A DNA stretch of 64,000 nucleotides from JAFDCJ01 sp049669725 (lineage in GTDB: Bacteria; Desulfobacterota; Desulfobacteria; Desulfobacterales; JAFDCJ01), in NCBI GenBank assembly GCA_049669725.1, contig JBATKU010000123.1, forward strand, positions 1-64,000, read 5' to 3'. The position numbers and the translations under genes are program-made. Below are positions 1 through 8,846 of the stretch, in pieces; positions within the stretch are counted from its first letter, which is position 1; the number at the start of each line of letters is the position of its first letter. The notes beneath the pieces are model-generated. The model was not told the origin of the DNA and did not search any database. It worked only from the letters and a program-made list of their open reading frames with translations.

Positions 1-292
1 CCGATGATCAAGTCCATTTGAGCCTGAAGCTCTATATAATCGCCGGCCCTGGATAAAGGGGTGTTAATTGTTATGGTGCCGTCAGGTAAATTTTTTCATT
101 ATAGTCAATGGTGCGCCCGGAAGAAAGGTATTCCTCCGTATCCCGGCCTGCGAAACAAATCAGATCTGCGACCTGTTCCCCTTCCACATCAATGATGCGA
201 ATAAATTGATACTTGCGGACGGTAAACGCTGTGCCGGTTTGAGGCTCCAGGTGATACCGTGCTACCGGTGATGTCGCTTTGTTTCCTTCCAT
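1..292 (-). pseudogene. Broken DUF1989 (urea carboxylase-associated) gene, cut by window edge
   Basis: Reading leftward from 292, the first 60 or so residues match the start of the DUF1989 family of urea-carboxylase-associated proteins (RIIDVEGEQVADL is the recognisable core). The frame stops at 71, but a second frame, entered at about 93-100, continues with PDGTITI, then SRAGDYIELQAQMDLII, which resembles the C-terminal end of the same family. About 100 central residues are therefore missing and the ends are out of frame. The family assignment is from memory of its motifs. The junction lies in an A-rich stretch near 90-100. The gene runs off the left edge, so its true end is unseen. It is most likely a pseudogene with an internal deletion; a misassembly is the alternative. 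Confidence 0.55.
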
Positions 293-492
293 AGATTTCT
301 CTTTTCCAGGCTATCCTGATTGACTGCCGATTAGTCTGTCTAGTAGCTGCATGCAGACCCTGCGGCTTTTCCCATCTGGATCCAGTTCCGGATTCCAGGC
401 TGACACGGAGACCGCTCTAAGTTTGTCGGAGAGATTCAAATGTTCAAAAGCCAGATCCTATATTTTCTTTTCAAGCCGCATAGCCGGTACCT

Positions 493-615
493 TCATATCC
501 GGAAAGTCGCAGTTCGAATTCCCAACCGGCGTAAATCCGAAAATGCTGTGCTGCGGATTTTAAAGCAGGTTTCCGCATCCCTGGCCTCGAAGCAGCGTAT
601 ATTAATGTTTTTAAC
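493..615 (-). pseudogene. Remnant of a GNAT acetyltransferase N-terminus
   Basis: In the gap between the DUF1989 remnant and the MFS gene, one minus-strand frame reads INIRCFEARDAETCFKIRS, which resembles the first strand and helix of GNAT acetyltransferases. It has no Met, GTG or TTG start in place and no ribosome site. The similarity is lost after about 22 residues and the frame stops at 493. I see nothing else in the rest of the 293-654 gap. It is read as a short relic; chance similarity cannot be excluded. Confidence 0.35.
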
Positions 616-654
616 TTGTCGAGAGACTTGCGGTCGAACTTTTTTTTTGCCCAT

Positions 655-1842
655 TTACAGACGCCTTTTTTGGAGGGCCCTAAATAGCGGCCACAAATAA
701 ATCAATCCGACTATCGGACCGGGGACCAGGAAGAGAAAAACATTTTGGATGCTTAACCAGCCTACCAAAAAATTGATAAGCTGGATACTGATGATGGTGA
801 TGAAAAATCCAATGCTGGTGACGATGGTCAATGCCGATCCGACCAAATCACCGGGGGCGGTTTGGGCGGTCAAGGCTGAGAATTGCGGTGAATCTCCCAC
901 GACCACAATGCCCCAGAAAATCAGAAAGCTCAGAAAAACGGCCGGTGGCGCATGAAACATCAGCGGCGTAAGCAGGCAGCAAATTCCCGATGACAGCAGC
1001 TGGTAAAAAGCCACTGTGGAGCTCCCGACCCTTTTGGATACAAGGCCGCCGGCGATGCAGCCCAGGCATCCCCCGGCGATCACACTGAATGACCACCAGG
1101 AGACATTCAGCGGCTGGTGGGTCGTTTCAGCATATTTGCCCAGCAATAACGGTATAAATGCCCATACCGTATACAGTTCCCACATATGGCCGAAATAGCC
1201 GAACGAAGCAGACCTTAAATCCCTTGATCGGAAAATAATGGCCAAGGCTTTACGGTTGAACTTTGCACCTTTGATCAGGTAGGGTCCGTCAGGCACCAGG
1301 AGCAGCATCAGACATCCGCCGGCAGCGGAAATAATGGAAATAGATAATATCACGGTTTCCCAGGGCAAGCTCCGGTTTAGGCTTTTGATCAAATGGGGAA
1401 AAGCCGTGCCCACGACAAGCGCTCCCACGAGCCAGCCCAGAGCCAGTCCAAGTCCCCGCCGATACCAGCCGGCGGCGATTTTCATTCCGACCGGGTAAAT
1501 CCCTGCCAGAAAAAAACCCGTCATGAAACGAAATATCAGCAGTGACAGCAACCCATCAGCCATCAGATAAAGGCCCAGATTGGTGAGTGCCCCCAGCAAT
1601 GAGCACGCAAAGTAAACCTTTCGAGGAGAATAGCGGTCTGCAATGGTAAAAAAGGCAAATAGGAGGGTTCCGACAATAAAGCCGAACTGAACAGCAGAGG
1701 TCATCTGGCTCAAGGAGGCAGCCCCAAGCCCCCATTGCCGTTGAAGATCTCCCAGGACAGCGTTGCTGGCAAACCAGAGAGATGTCCCGGCAAACTGCGC
1801 CAAGATAATAACCGGTAAGATCCAACTATGTTTTTTTACCAC
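655..1842 (-). CDS. MFS transporter
   Basis: This 395-residue protein is almost entirely hydrophobic, with about twelve predicted membrane helices, the size and layout of a major facilitator superfamily carrier. The loop after helix 2 (ADRYSPRKVYF) corresponds to the MFS loop 2-3 motif with its basic residues. It is an inner-membrane secondary transporter; the substrate cannot be read from the sequence. It begins with GTG (MVKKHSW). The neighbours are a GNAT and DUF1989 relic on one side and a homocysteine-methyltransferase-like gene 41 bp upstream on the other, same strand, so co-transcription with the latter is possible. No regulatory site was identified. Confidence 0.85.
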   Translation of the reverse strand: MVKKHSWILPVIILAQFAGTSLWFASNAVLGDLQRQWGLGAASLSQMTSAVQFGFIVGTLLFAFFTIADRYSPRKVYFACSLLGALTNLGLYLMADGLLSLLIFRFMTGFFLAGIYPVGMKIAAGWYRRGLGLALGWLVGALVVGTAFPHLIKSLNRSLPWETVILSISIISAAGGCLMLLLVPDGPYLIKGAKFNRKALAIIFRSRDLRSASFGYFGHMWELYTVWAFIPLLLGKYAETTHQPLNVSWWSFSVIAGGCLGCIAGGLVSKRVGSSTVAFYQLLSSGICCLLTPLMFHAPPAVFLSFLIFWGIVVVGDSPQFSALTAQTAPGDLVGSALTIVTSIGFFITIISIQLINFLVGWLSIQNVFLFLVPGPIVGLIYLWPLFRALQKRRL

Positions 1843-1883
1843 TCTGGAAACACTTTCGCCGACGGCTTATCGGAGTAAAAAAT

Positions 1884-2918
1884 TTATTCATCCACAGGGC
1901 CGAGAAGGCATTCCACATGCTTTTGCCTGGTATCCTTATCCCCAAATATCGGATGCAGGCTCATGTCAGGTGAATATTTACTGGCCCGGGTTTTGCGACC
2001 CAGCGCTTCCGCCATCGCCCGGACATGATGGGGACCGGCACCGCAGCAGATGCCGATGTAGTTAATCCCCATGTCACGGGCGCTGGTGGCATAATTTGCC
2101 ATATCATAGCGGGTCAGCAGAAACGGTTCCAACGATATCGGAAAAGACGTGCTGGATTCGGGCAGGCTTAGTTTTTGAAAGCAAGGCTGTTCTTCGGTCG
2201 TGCGATAGGGCACTGGAAGTCCCGCTATGTGGCCGCCGGTTTTCCGGCGGATCTTTTCCAGATGCGGCAGCATGGTGGCAGGACCGTTGCCGCAGTTGAG
2301 GCCGACCACATCGGCACCTTCATCCTGGAGGATTTTACAGGCATCTTCCCACTCATATCCGTCGCAGCTGGCCCCGGTTGCGGGGCTGAAGGTGATGACA
2401 GCCGGCAGTCCGCCGGCCAGGATGGATTTTAGCGCCAGCCGGGCTTCTCCCAGATGGCCGAAAGTTTCGGCAATCACAAAGTCGGCATTTTCCTGAACCG
2501 CCCAGCCAACCTGCTCGTCGAAAATAGCCCGGACGGTTTTAGCGGAATTTGTGACCTCCGGATCATACTCCCAGGTGTTGGACAGATTGCCTGCTACCAG
2601 GGCGCCATAATCTGCGGCCGCTGCCGCGGCAATTTTAAGCGCTGTAATATTTAATTCCTCCAAACGGTCTTCCTGTCCGATTGCTATTAATTTGGCCCGA
2701 TGTCCGTAATAGGTGCAGGCCACAACGACATCGCTGCCGGCCCGCAAAAACTCGTGGTGCAATTGTTTGACAGCATCGGGGTTTTCCAGGACCACTTCAG
2801 GTACAAAGGGTCCGGCCTTTAAATAGCCGCGTCTTTCCAGTTCAAATACATAGCCTTCGGCTACCAGCACGAAATCATTTTCGAGACGTTCCAGCAGGTT
2901 TTTGCGTGTTCTGTTCAT
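1884..2918 (-). CDS. Homocysteine S-methyltransferase family protein (BHMT-like)
   Basis: The 344-residue protein has the pattern of the zinc-dependent homocysteine S-methyltransferase barrel (pfam S-methyl_trans). The three zinc-ligand cysteines are in place: C209 in GLNCGNGP and C291-C292 in GICCGAGP. The family transfers a methyl group from betaine, S-methylmethionine or a corrinoid-bound donor to homocysteine or another thiol. The methyl donor here is not evident, and there is no cobalamin-binding domain, so it is not a MetH. Start ATG at 2918 follows AAAGGAAA. It lies upstream of the MFS gene and 26 bp downstream of the lipoprotein gene, all minus strand. Confidence 0.85.
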   Translation of the reverse strand: MNRTRKNLLERLENDFVLVAEGYVFELERRGYLKAGPFVPEVVLENPDAVKQLHHEFLRAGSDVVVACTYYGHRAKLIAIGQEDRLEELNITALKIAAAAAADYGALVAGNLSNTWEYDPEVTNSAKTVRAIFDEQVGWAVQENADFVIAETFGHLGEARLALKSILAGGLPAVITFSPATGASCDGYEWEDACKILQDEGADVVGLNCGNGPATMLPHLEKIRRKTGGHIAGLPVPYRTTEEQPCFQKLSLPESSTSFPISLEPFLLTRYDMANYATSARDMGINYIGICCGAGPHHVRAMAEALGRKTRASKYSPDMSLHPIFGDKDTRQKHVECLLGPVDE

Positions 2919-2944
2919 AAGGGTTTCCTTTCATTGCTTTAAAA

Positions 2945-4150
2945 TTATTTTGAGATGAGACCTTTAAACAATTGTCCTGTTTGATTGAGTTTGTTTTCTA
3001 ATATCCGGCGGCCGGCAGCTGCTTCAGACCGGTTTATAAGTTGCTGCGGTGCAAGGATTCGAGTGCTGCTGTTGTAGTCGATATAGCCGTATAAATATTT
3101 CATCCAGAACAATGAACAGAACTCGGCGTTGGACCTTAGGCCTAAACCCACCAGCATTTCGATAAACCTGCTGTCCAGGGGTTGCCAGAAGGAATACACA
3201 TCCCGGGCAAAAGCCTTTGTCGGTTTTATTCGACCTAATTCGTTTTGGGAAACTTTGTAGAGCCAGGCTTCACCGATTGAAATCTCTTTGCCATGTCCGG
3301 CGGCGGTCCGGGCAATTCGGTCGACGCGATTGATAACGAAATCACGCTGGATCGGATAAATATGCAGATCAATGAAATCAAGCTGTTCAATTTTAGATAG
3401 GGCGTTGAAGTAACCCATTGGACTCCAGGTGCCCGCCCCGGCACCCAGCTTCACGCCGGATGGATGAAGTCCCTGAACCACATACTGAATCGTTGATGCA
3501 AAATTGGACACCGAGAAATCCAATCCCGTGTTCTGCGATTGCGTGTCAGGTTCGGTAAGAATGGTAAGATAATCAGGTTTTAGATCAGTGACGATTATTT
3601 GCGCCATTTCACGCAGCTGGAGTTTAAATTTTTCCAGGGTTAATTGGCTGTAATCAACGCGTAGTTTGCTGAATTCAGGTTCCCGGAATAAGGTCCCCAT
3701 CTCAATAATGACTGCCAGCCCGTGCTGTCGAATTTCGCTGACGACGCGTCTATAAAAACTAAGATATTCGCCTGACCGGGGCTGGGACCGCACCAGGACC
3801 GGAACCTGAATACTCAAGGCCACACACTGTACGCCCAGGCTTTGCAGGCGATCCAACGTCAAAACGGTTGCCTTGAATACCCGCTCCGTCAGGAGGATTT
3901 CACCGCGGTTGCTGTTGGCAACCAGCAGCTCCACCCCGAAGCGTGTGCCCGGATTCTGGGAATTTTCCACCGAATTTATTCGTTCCTGCAATTGGCCGAG
4001 TTTGCTTGACAGTTCTTCGTAAAGGGCGCGATATTCTGCCGGGATGACTATGCCATCCGGTGTCGCGGTGGCAGCCTTGCGCTCACCAGCGCAGCCAAAC
4101 AGGACCATCAACACGGTTATAAGAATCAGTATGCGAAATTTGGCTACCAT
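2945..4150 (-). CDS. Lipoprotein with a glycoside-hydrolase-like TIM barrel
   Basis: The reading frame is open from 4195, but the start chosen is the ATG at 4150 because it has AAGGA just upstream and opens a lipoprotein signal: a hydrophobic stretch, lipobox LFGC, acylated Cys 20. After a short helical linker (about residues 35-60) comes a barrel-like domain. Two glutamates sit in contexts typical of clan GH-A retaining enzymes: E200 in LTEPDTQ (acid/base position) and E294 in IGEAWLY (nucleophile position), with DFIDLHIYP between them. That suggests a periplasm-facing glycan hydrolase or a lipoprotein that binds sugars. The family is not named with confidence; a GH53-like fold is one guess. 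Confidence 0.6.
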   Translation of the reverse strand: MVAKFRILILITVLMVLFGCAGERKAATATPDGIVIPAEYRALYEELSSKLGQLQERINSVENSQNPGTRFGVELLVANSNRGEILLTERVFKATVLTLDRLQSLGVQCVALSIQVPVLVRSQPRSGEYLSFYRRVVSEIRQHGLAVIIEMGTLFREPEFSKLRVDYSQLTLEKFKLQLREMAQIIVTDLKPDYLTILTEPDTQSQNTGLDFSVSNFASTIQYVVQGLHPSGVKLGAGAGTWSPMGYFNALSKIEQLDFIDLHIYPIQRDFVINRVDRIARTAAGHGKEISIGEAWLYKVSQNELGRIKPTKAFARDVYSFWQPLDSRFIEMLVGLGLRSNAEFCSLFWMKYLYGYIDYNSSTRILAPQQLINRSEAAAGRRILENKLNQTGQLFKGLISK

Positions 4151-4215
4151 GGATTCCTTGGTTCTGATAATCGGTTCAATAGAGTTGTTTACCACTTGTA
4201 ATTATTTGCACAAAC

Positions 4216-4536
4216 CTAAGAGTCGGGATTGATTTCATCGAAACCGGGTCTGACGAAGGCTCTGGCATCCGGAAATTCGGTTTCTGTTCGTCTGCGGAGA
4301 CGATCAAGATGGGCAATTATACCAAGAATGCTATCTTCCTCATCCGGAAAATTTTTTATGATTTTGCCCCAGGCGCTGATAGACCGATCCATGCCGATCA
4401 GGGAAACTTTGGTGGAGCCATCCGAATCTTTGGGATAGTCGTCCAGATCATCTTCCGTCGCTTCGTCATGGGCGCTGTGAAGGGCACGTCTGAGTTTGAC
4501 ATAGATCTGGTGCTGGTACCAGCGTATGACTTCCAC
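4216..4536 (-). CDS. Conserved hypothetical protein
   Basis: A soluble 106-residue protein with no signal peptide, rich in Asp, Glu and Arg. Recognisable stretches are EVIRWYQHQIYVKLRRAL and LIGMDRSISAW; I remember similar small proteins but no function. The frame opens with GTG at 4536 without a clear ribosome site. The frame continues upstream to a stop at 4564-4566 with no ATG, so the true start could be a non-ATG codon a few residues further up, or the start has been damaged. It is followed by the barrel lipoprotein 66 bp downstream. Function unknown. Confidence 0.55.
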   Translation of the reverse strand: MEVIRWYQHQIYVKLRRALHSAHDEATEDDLDDYPKDSDGSTKVSLIGMDRSISAWGKIIKNFPDEEDSILGIIAHLDRLRRRTETEFPDARAFVRPGFDEINPDS

Positions 4537-4712
4537 GGAATCGGTCAGGGTTATCGTAAAAACATGACCTTACATATCACAAATCCCTAAAATTGGGAAA
4601 GGGCGAAATTGCTCAAATGAGAACCATTGATGAGTGATTTTGCCGGCTGGTGATTGTTAGCGCTGGGAAGGATTTAGAATTTTTGAGAATGGTTGGAGTA
4701 GATTGGAAGCAG

Positions 4713-5558
4713 CTACAGGCTTAGACTATCCAGATAATATGTCGGCTGCAGAGACTTATCGACATCATTTAGCTTTTCCTTGGCGATGCCTGTACTCACC
4801 AGCACGGCATCGAGTCCAAATTCGACGGCTCCCCGAATATCGGTCTCCAGCTGATCGCCGATCATCACCATGTCCCGCGTGCCGCTGCGTTCAAGGGCCT
4901 CCCTGAAAATAGCGGCATGGGGCTTGCCGAGCCGCGCAAATTTTAGCTCCGGTCGAGCAGGGTATCGCCGCTGCAAGGCCGCTTCCAGAATCAGGGCGAT
5001 GCTTCCGCTGGCAATGCCGAAACCCTGATCGGCTTTAGGATAGATCAAATCGGGATTGGGCAGCACCAGGTGAACATTAGCGCCGCTGTCAAATTTTTTA
5101 AAAAGCCCGGAAAGCACGGTGTCCACTGTTTCGAGGAAGGAGTATCCGGATTCGTCGCCGATGACCAGCACTTCATACGGGTCCCGGGCAGCGACCACTT
5201 TTCCCCCTGCCAGTTCAACATAGCGGGCGCTGTCTTCAGGTCCCAGAACAGCACAGGGCGCGTCTTCGAGGTGATTGGCGGCAAAATAATCCACCAGCAG
5301 CGAACCGGAGGTGATGATTTTGTCAGGCGCGATGGCCAGCCCAAAACTCTGAAAGAGTCTGGCGGATGTCGCCGGTAATTTGGAGGCATCGTTGGTCAGG
5401 ATGTAAAACGGCTTTTTGGTGCGATTGAGGGTATTAATCAATCGGGCGGCCCCTGGCAGGGCACCGGATGAATGGACCAGAACACCGTAGGCGTCAAGTA
5501 GCAATACAGAATATTTTGCCAACAGTGTTTTAATATTAATTTTGCTGATCCGGGCCAT
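4713..5558 (-). CDS. HAD-superfamily subfamily IIA phosphatase (NagD-like)
   Basis: The 281-residue protein has the two-part organisation of class IIA HAD phosphatases: an N-terminal Rossmann core with the nucleophile motif LLLDAYGV (D22), a cap domain, and the C-terminal motif VMIGDQLETDIRGA that holds the acidic Mg-binding residues. The TND of FYILTNDAS is motif II. These enzymes hydrolyse small phosphate monoesters such as sugar or nucleoside phosphates. One oddity: the usual second Asp of the DxD pair is Tyr 24, a variation also known in some IIA members. The start codon overlaps the end of the upstream small reading frame by 23 nt, pointing to coupled translation. Confidence 0.8.
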   Translation of the reverse strand: MARISKINIKTLLAKYSVLLLDAYGVLVHSSGALPGAARLINTLNRTKKPFYILTNDASKLPATSARLFQSFGLAIAPDKIITSGSLLVDYFAANHLEDAPCAVLGPEDSARYVELAGGKVVAARDPYEVLVIGDESGYSFLETVDTVLSGLFKKFDSGANVHLVLPNPDLIYPKADQGFGIASGSIALILEAALQRRYPARPELKFARLGKPHAAIFREALERSGTRDMVMIGDQLETDIRGAVEFGLDAVLVSTGIAKEKLNDVDKSLQPTYYLDSLSL

Positions 5559-5787
5559 TGGCTTGAATGAATCCTTGATAGTATCTTTCCCTGTTTTTTA
5601 GAATAAGACTCCGGATTTTATCTCCTTCAACAATCTTCTCGCTAAACTTCGGCAAAAGCCTCATGATATGGGCCTTTTTGTCACGCAGGGCATCCACAAG
5701 ATCTGCTTCAGCTCCGGTTTCAAAGGCAGCTTGATGGACGCTGCGAATGGCTGCGGTGTCCCCGGGTTTTTCATATCTAATTTCCAT
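5536..5787 (-). pseudogene. Truncated GNAT-like reading frame
   Basis: Translation from the ATG at 5787 (GGAGA five bases upstream) gives 83 residues. The first 35 (EIRYEKPGDTAAIRSVHQAAF and the next few residues) look like the start of a GNAT acetyltransferase. The remainder is basic and does not contain the acetyl-CoA-binding RxxGxG/A segment, so the product cannot be a working acetyltransferase of the usual kind. It may be a gene end-to-end fused after a deletion, or a small protein of new function. It overlaps both neighbours: 11 nt with the upstream DUF7661-like frame and 23 nt with the HAD phosphatase. Confidence 0.45.
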
Positions 5788-6058
5788 TGGTGTCTCCATT
5801 TAAAAACTGTACCTCGGGATGCCTGCCTGAAGCCCATTCATGGCAAAGATCCTCAAGGTAGGACACTACTTCAGATTCGGCTACGAAGGGCGGAACAATC
5901 AGGTCATCGGCTGGGCGCCTTTTACCGTCGGCGCTTGAATAAAACAGCTGCCAGCCATCTTCTGATTTTATGGCCAGGACCCGGCAGCCAAACACATCGA
6001 GTTTGATGGAAATGTCATTAGAGAACTCACTCACTTCGAGACCACTCAATTTCGACAT
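5777..6058 (-). CDS. DUF7661-like small protein
   Basis: A small protein of about 93 residues. The stretch KLDVFGCRVLAIKSEDGWQ, followed by GKRRPADDLIVPPF and ending in LCHEWASGRHPEV, resembles the DUF7661 family of short soluble proteins as I remember it; no function is known. The frame is open to 6085 (TTG), but the ATG at 6058 is preferred; a GTG at 6034 is also possible. Its start overlaps the end of the upstream gene by about 32 nt and its stop overlaps the next gene, so four small genes here are stacked end over end. Confidence 0.55.
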   Translation of the reverse strand: MSKLSGLEVSEFSNDISIKLDVFGCRVLAIKSEDGWQLFYSSADGKRRPADDLIVPPFVAESEVVSYLEDLCHEWASGRHPEVQFLNGDTNGN

Positions 6059-6266
6059 CTTCCCGTTCTTTAAAAACGGGTTCAAGAATGTCCAAAAGCG
6101 ATTGGCCTGCCCCCCTGTTTTTCAACATCTCAAAAGTGGTGCGGTTCAAGTAATAATCTGTATCTTCAGCCCATTCCTCCTCCAGATGATCAATTAAAAA
6201 CTGCAGGTCCTCTTCAGATATAGTTCCTAAAGGCGCACCATTTTTCTTGTCGCTTAACTTTATCAT
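6027..6266 (-). CDS. Small acidic conserved protein
   Basis: A 79-residue acidic protein with the signature PLGTISEEDLQFLIDHLEEE followed by DTDYYLNRTTFEML. I recognise this as a widespread small family in proteobacteria (sometimes labelled galactosyldiacylglycerol synthase in databases, a name with no clear basis in so short a protein). No membrane segment or signal. A strong ribosome site, AAGGAGGAGAG, precedes the ATG at 6266. It begins the stack of overlapping small genes that leads to the HAD phosphatase. Function unknown. Confidence 0.7.
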   Translation of the reverse strand: MIKLSDKKNGAPLGTISEEDLQFLIDHLEEEWAEDTDYYLNRTTFEMLKNRGAGQSLLDILEPVFKEREDVEIEWSRSE

Positions 6267-6336
6267 CTCTCCTCCTTAGATTGTGTGTTAATGTCCACCC
6301 CTCTGGACATACAGGGGCATGCATAACCGTGCGGCG

Positions 6337-6873
6337 CTATTTCGCGTTGCCAACAACTTTCCACTGGTCATTGTAAAGGGTCAGGAGCAGAACATCTTCC
6401 TGACGGGTATCACTGATCAGTTTTGGCGGAATAATTTCCAGGATGACCCTGGCCGTCTCAGTATCAATACGATTGCTCCCTATTACATTGACTACGGTTT
6501 CTCGCATGGCTTTCAGATGCTCGGGCGGTGCATTTTCTCGATCTTTTGTAACCAGCAGGATAAGAAACTGCTTGGCAGGCAATCGCAAAGCTGAATCCAG
6601 ATTTTCGATATTCTTGAAGCGAGCCTTAAATTCATCCGCCTGTCCTTGCTGCCTGGCAAACTCATAGGCCTTCCTGATATCAGCTTTTCGTCGATCAAGC
6701 ACTCTGGGATCCATCAAGGAGAAGGACATTTCCACGTCACCACGCAACATTGATGTCATATAGCGCCAGGCAGTCTTTTCAGCGTCTGCCAGATCAGCAC
6801 TTTCTGCGTGTGTCCCCAGGGTGCTGAGAATGAAAATTATGGTGATGGTAAGTGTCAGCAATTTAGCTTTCAA
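6337..6873 (-). CDS. Secreted protein of unknown function
   Basis: This 178-residue protein starts with a clear Sec signal peptide (hydrophobic residues 4-18, likely cleavage after THA at about residue 23). The mature part is helical and charged, resembling a periplasmic DUF-type domain with an NTF2-like feel at its end (LLLTLYNDQWKVVG), but I cannot name the family. The start is TTG at 6873 because AAAGGAGG lies five bases upstream. The start overlaps the end of the GNAT gene upstream by 11 nt, which suggests translational coupling in a three-gene unit with the GNAT and Coa1-like genes. Confidence 0.65.
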   Translation of the reverse strand: MKAKLLTLTITIIFILSTLGTHAESADLADAEKTAWRYMTSMLRGDVEMSFSLMDPRVLDRRKADIRKAYEFARQQGQADEFKARFKNIENLDSALRLPAKQFLILLVTKDRENAPPEHLKAMRETVVNVIGSNRIDTETARVILEIIPPKLISDTRQEDVLLLTLYNDQWKVVGNAK

Positions 6874-7390
6874 TAATTCCTCCTTTGCTCGGGAGATTGC
6901 AAATCATAAAGGTCACCGGGAACGGAAGATGTTTGAATTCTTTGGTATCGCCTTCAATAAAACCGATTTTCTGATACCAGCGCTTCAGGTTCGTCTGCGG
7001 GGCTATAATACCGATGCTGATTTTATTTATCCCTGAATCTTTGGCCTGGTGAAAAACATGATCGACCAGTTTGCGGCCGAAGCCTTTGCGCCGGTTGTCC
7101 GCTAACACCGCAAGCCGTTCGAGATAGCCAATATTCGGATCCGGAATTTCAAGCGCTGCGCATCCTGCCGGCAGGCCGTTATGCTCGAGGATGAAATAGG
7201 ACACCCCCCTGGCAAAGTCGTTTCGAATCCACTCATCCGAGCAATTGGAGGGATGTTTCGGACAGTTTTCAGGCGTTAGATTAAACCTTAGGGCCACGTC
7301 GCGGTAGGAATGGCGAATGATAGCGGACAGAATCGATACATCCTCAATAGTGGCCTTTAGAATGTGCCTGCCAGAATTCATAGGCTTCAC
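6863..7390 (-). CDS. GNAT family N-acetyltransferase
   Basis: A 175-residue acetyltransferase of the GNAT fold. The acetyl-CoA pyrophosphate-binding loop is present as RRKGFGRKLVDHV, preceded by the strand GYLERLAVLADN, and the C-terminal WYQKIGFIEGDT is the usual GNAT motif B. It would transfer an acetyl group to an amine; the substrate is unknown. GTG at 7390 overlaps the stop of the upstream gene as GTGA, a standard coupling arrangement; an ATG three codons in (7381) is the alternative start. Confidence 0.85.
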   Translation of the reverse strand: MKPMNSGRHILKATIEDVSILSAIIRHSYRDVALRFNLTPENCPKHPSNCSDEWIRNDFARGVSYFILEHNGLPAGCAALEIPDPNIGYLERLAVLADNRRKGFGRKLVDHVFHQAKDSGINKISIGIIAPQTNLKRWYQKIGFIEGDTKEFKHLPFPVTFMICNLPSKGGIIES

Positions 7391-7851
7391 AAGTAGGTTT
7401 TATTTTTCTTCATAAGGTCGATTCTCTCGCCGCTGGTCTTAACTTCAACCACCAGGGTCGTAAAGGTCCATCGATCGGCTGATTTCTCGGCCGCAGCGTA
7501 GATAGTTGCTTTGTCATAAGGTCCGGAGATAGGAATAGCCAGATCTGCCTGGCCTGAAGAACCGCTGATATTGATGTTGCCCATCACAAACAGTCCCTCC
7601 TCGATGGGGGTGCCCAGCGCCATTTCGACTGCCGGTTCGGCTCTGGCCGCAGCCAGGGCCTCCTTATAGACGTCGGATGACTTCATCATCCCAAAGACAA
7701 TTGTCACAATCAGCACAACAAATCCGGTGAAAATCGCCAGAAGCCCTAAACATCCAACGGGGACGAACCACTTCCAGTTTCTTTGCCACCAGGTGGTTGG
7801 CATTTTAGGACTTAAGGATCGGGGCAGTGGTGGCGGTTTTTGCATTTGCAT
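7387..7851 (-). CDS. Coa1/Tim21-like membrane protein
   Basis: A 154-residue protein with a cytoplasmic proline-rich start, one membrane helix (about residues 30-53) and an outward C-terminal domain. That domain (SSDVYKEALAAARAEPAVE, then LGTPIEEGLFVMGNI and GPYDKATIYAAAE) matches the pattern of cytochrome oxidase assembly protein 1 (Coa1) family members in bacteria, whose role outside mitochondria is not established. There are no oxidase genes nearby. Its stop overlaps the start of the GNAT gene. Family assignment moderately sure, role unknown. Confidence 0.65.
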   Translation of the reverse strand: MQMQKPPPLPRSLSPKMPTTWWQRNWKWFVPVGCLGLLAIFTGFVVLIVTIVFGMMKSSDVYKEALAAARAEPAVEMALGTPIEEGLFVMGNINISGSSGQADLAIPISGPYDKATIYAAAEKSADRWTFTTLVVEVKTSGERIDLMKKNKTYL

Positions 7852-7920
7852 GTTGCTGTTTGCTTTTCTGATGTCGATAACAGATCCCCCTAAAAAAAGG
7901 AAATTCTAATTTTAATTTTG

Positions 7921-8613
7921 TTAAATATTTCGTCCTGTTTCTGTCGGACAATTAATCTTTTTTGTGCTTTCTTTCGCATTTATAGGGCCATTTAGATAAT
8001 AGTGCCACAAGAGCCGCGCAGCAACCGACCGCCGGGGTTTCCAAATCAAACTAAGTTTAGCGAGCTCCTGCGGCGTCGGGCGTGCTGTCAGCCGTTTGAG
8101 TTGCTGGGTTGCGATGGCCAGGGCCAGGTCCTCAGCGGGCCAGATATCCGGTCGGCGCAGGACCGTCATCAAATAGATGTTTGCCGTCCAGGGCCCGATG
8201 CCTTTGACCTTGACCAGTTCAGACCGCGCGCTTTGGTCGTTCATTGTATTTAACCCAGACAGGTTGAGGCGTCCATCAACAATGGCGTAAGCAAGGTTGC
8301 GGCCATAAGCGATTTTCTGTCGGCTAAACCCGCAGGATCTGAGCCTGGCCTCATCCAGTTCGAGAAACCGATCCGGGGTAAGGGGAAAAACCGCTGCCCG
8401 CAGGCGGTCAAATGATGCCCTGGCAGAGGCCAGGGACACCTGCTGCTCCAGAATAATACGTATCAAGCTGGCGAATCCCGGTTTGCGTGTCCAGAATGTC
8501 GGCAGCTTGAGTATCGTCAGGATATGGGCCAGATCCGGGTCGCTGTCGCATAAGTTTTGAATTGCCTCTGAAAAAGTTTTTTGGGTCAGCCGCACCGGGT
8601 TTTGTTTTGTCAT
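7921..8613 (-). CDS. DNA-3-methyladenine glycosylase II-like (HhH-GPD)
   Basis: The 230-residue protein is a helix-hairpin-helix GPD base-excision glycosylase. The hairpin reads VKGIGPWTANIYL (around 135-147) and the catalytic aspartate is D162 in WPAEDLALA, as in AlkA. There is no Cys4 iron-sulfur loop, which separates it from MutY and Nth. It would remove alkylated purines from DNA in the cytoplasm. It stands alone between the Coa1-like gene and the VapC gene; the roughly 230 bp upstream gap contains nothing I can name. AlkA of E. coli is longer because of an extra N-terminal domain. Confidence 0.82.
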   Translation of the reverse strand: MTKQNPVRLTQKTFSEAIQNLCDSDPDLAHILTILKLPTFWTRKPGFASLIRIILEQQVSLASARASFDRLRAAVFPLTPDRFLELDEARLRSCGFSRQKIAYGRNLAYAIVDGRLNLSGLNTMNDQSARSELVKVKGIGPWTANIYLMTVLRRPDIWPAEDLALAIATQQLKRLTARPTPQELAKLSLIWKPRRSVAARLLWHYYLNGPINAKESTKKINCPTETGRNI

Positions 8614-8846
8614 CTTAACGTTTCCGCAGTTGAAATCCGGTTTTTCGATAATTCTTTCATAGCGCCCTAAGGGGAGTGGAAAGCAGCGGAACAGAGGCCA
8701 GCTGGAACACCCTGTTATTGGTAAATACTTGACGCTCTTTTAAAGATTACATAGCCAAACTACGCCTTTTATCAACCAGCCACCCTGTGAGGGGAAAGAT
8801 CACTGCGGCCCAGCCGATTTTTCCTCAGCCATGCCTTGGCTATCTT

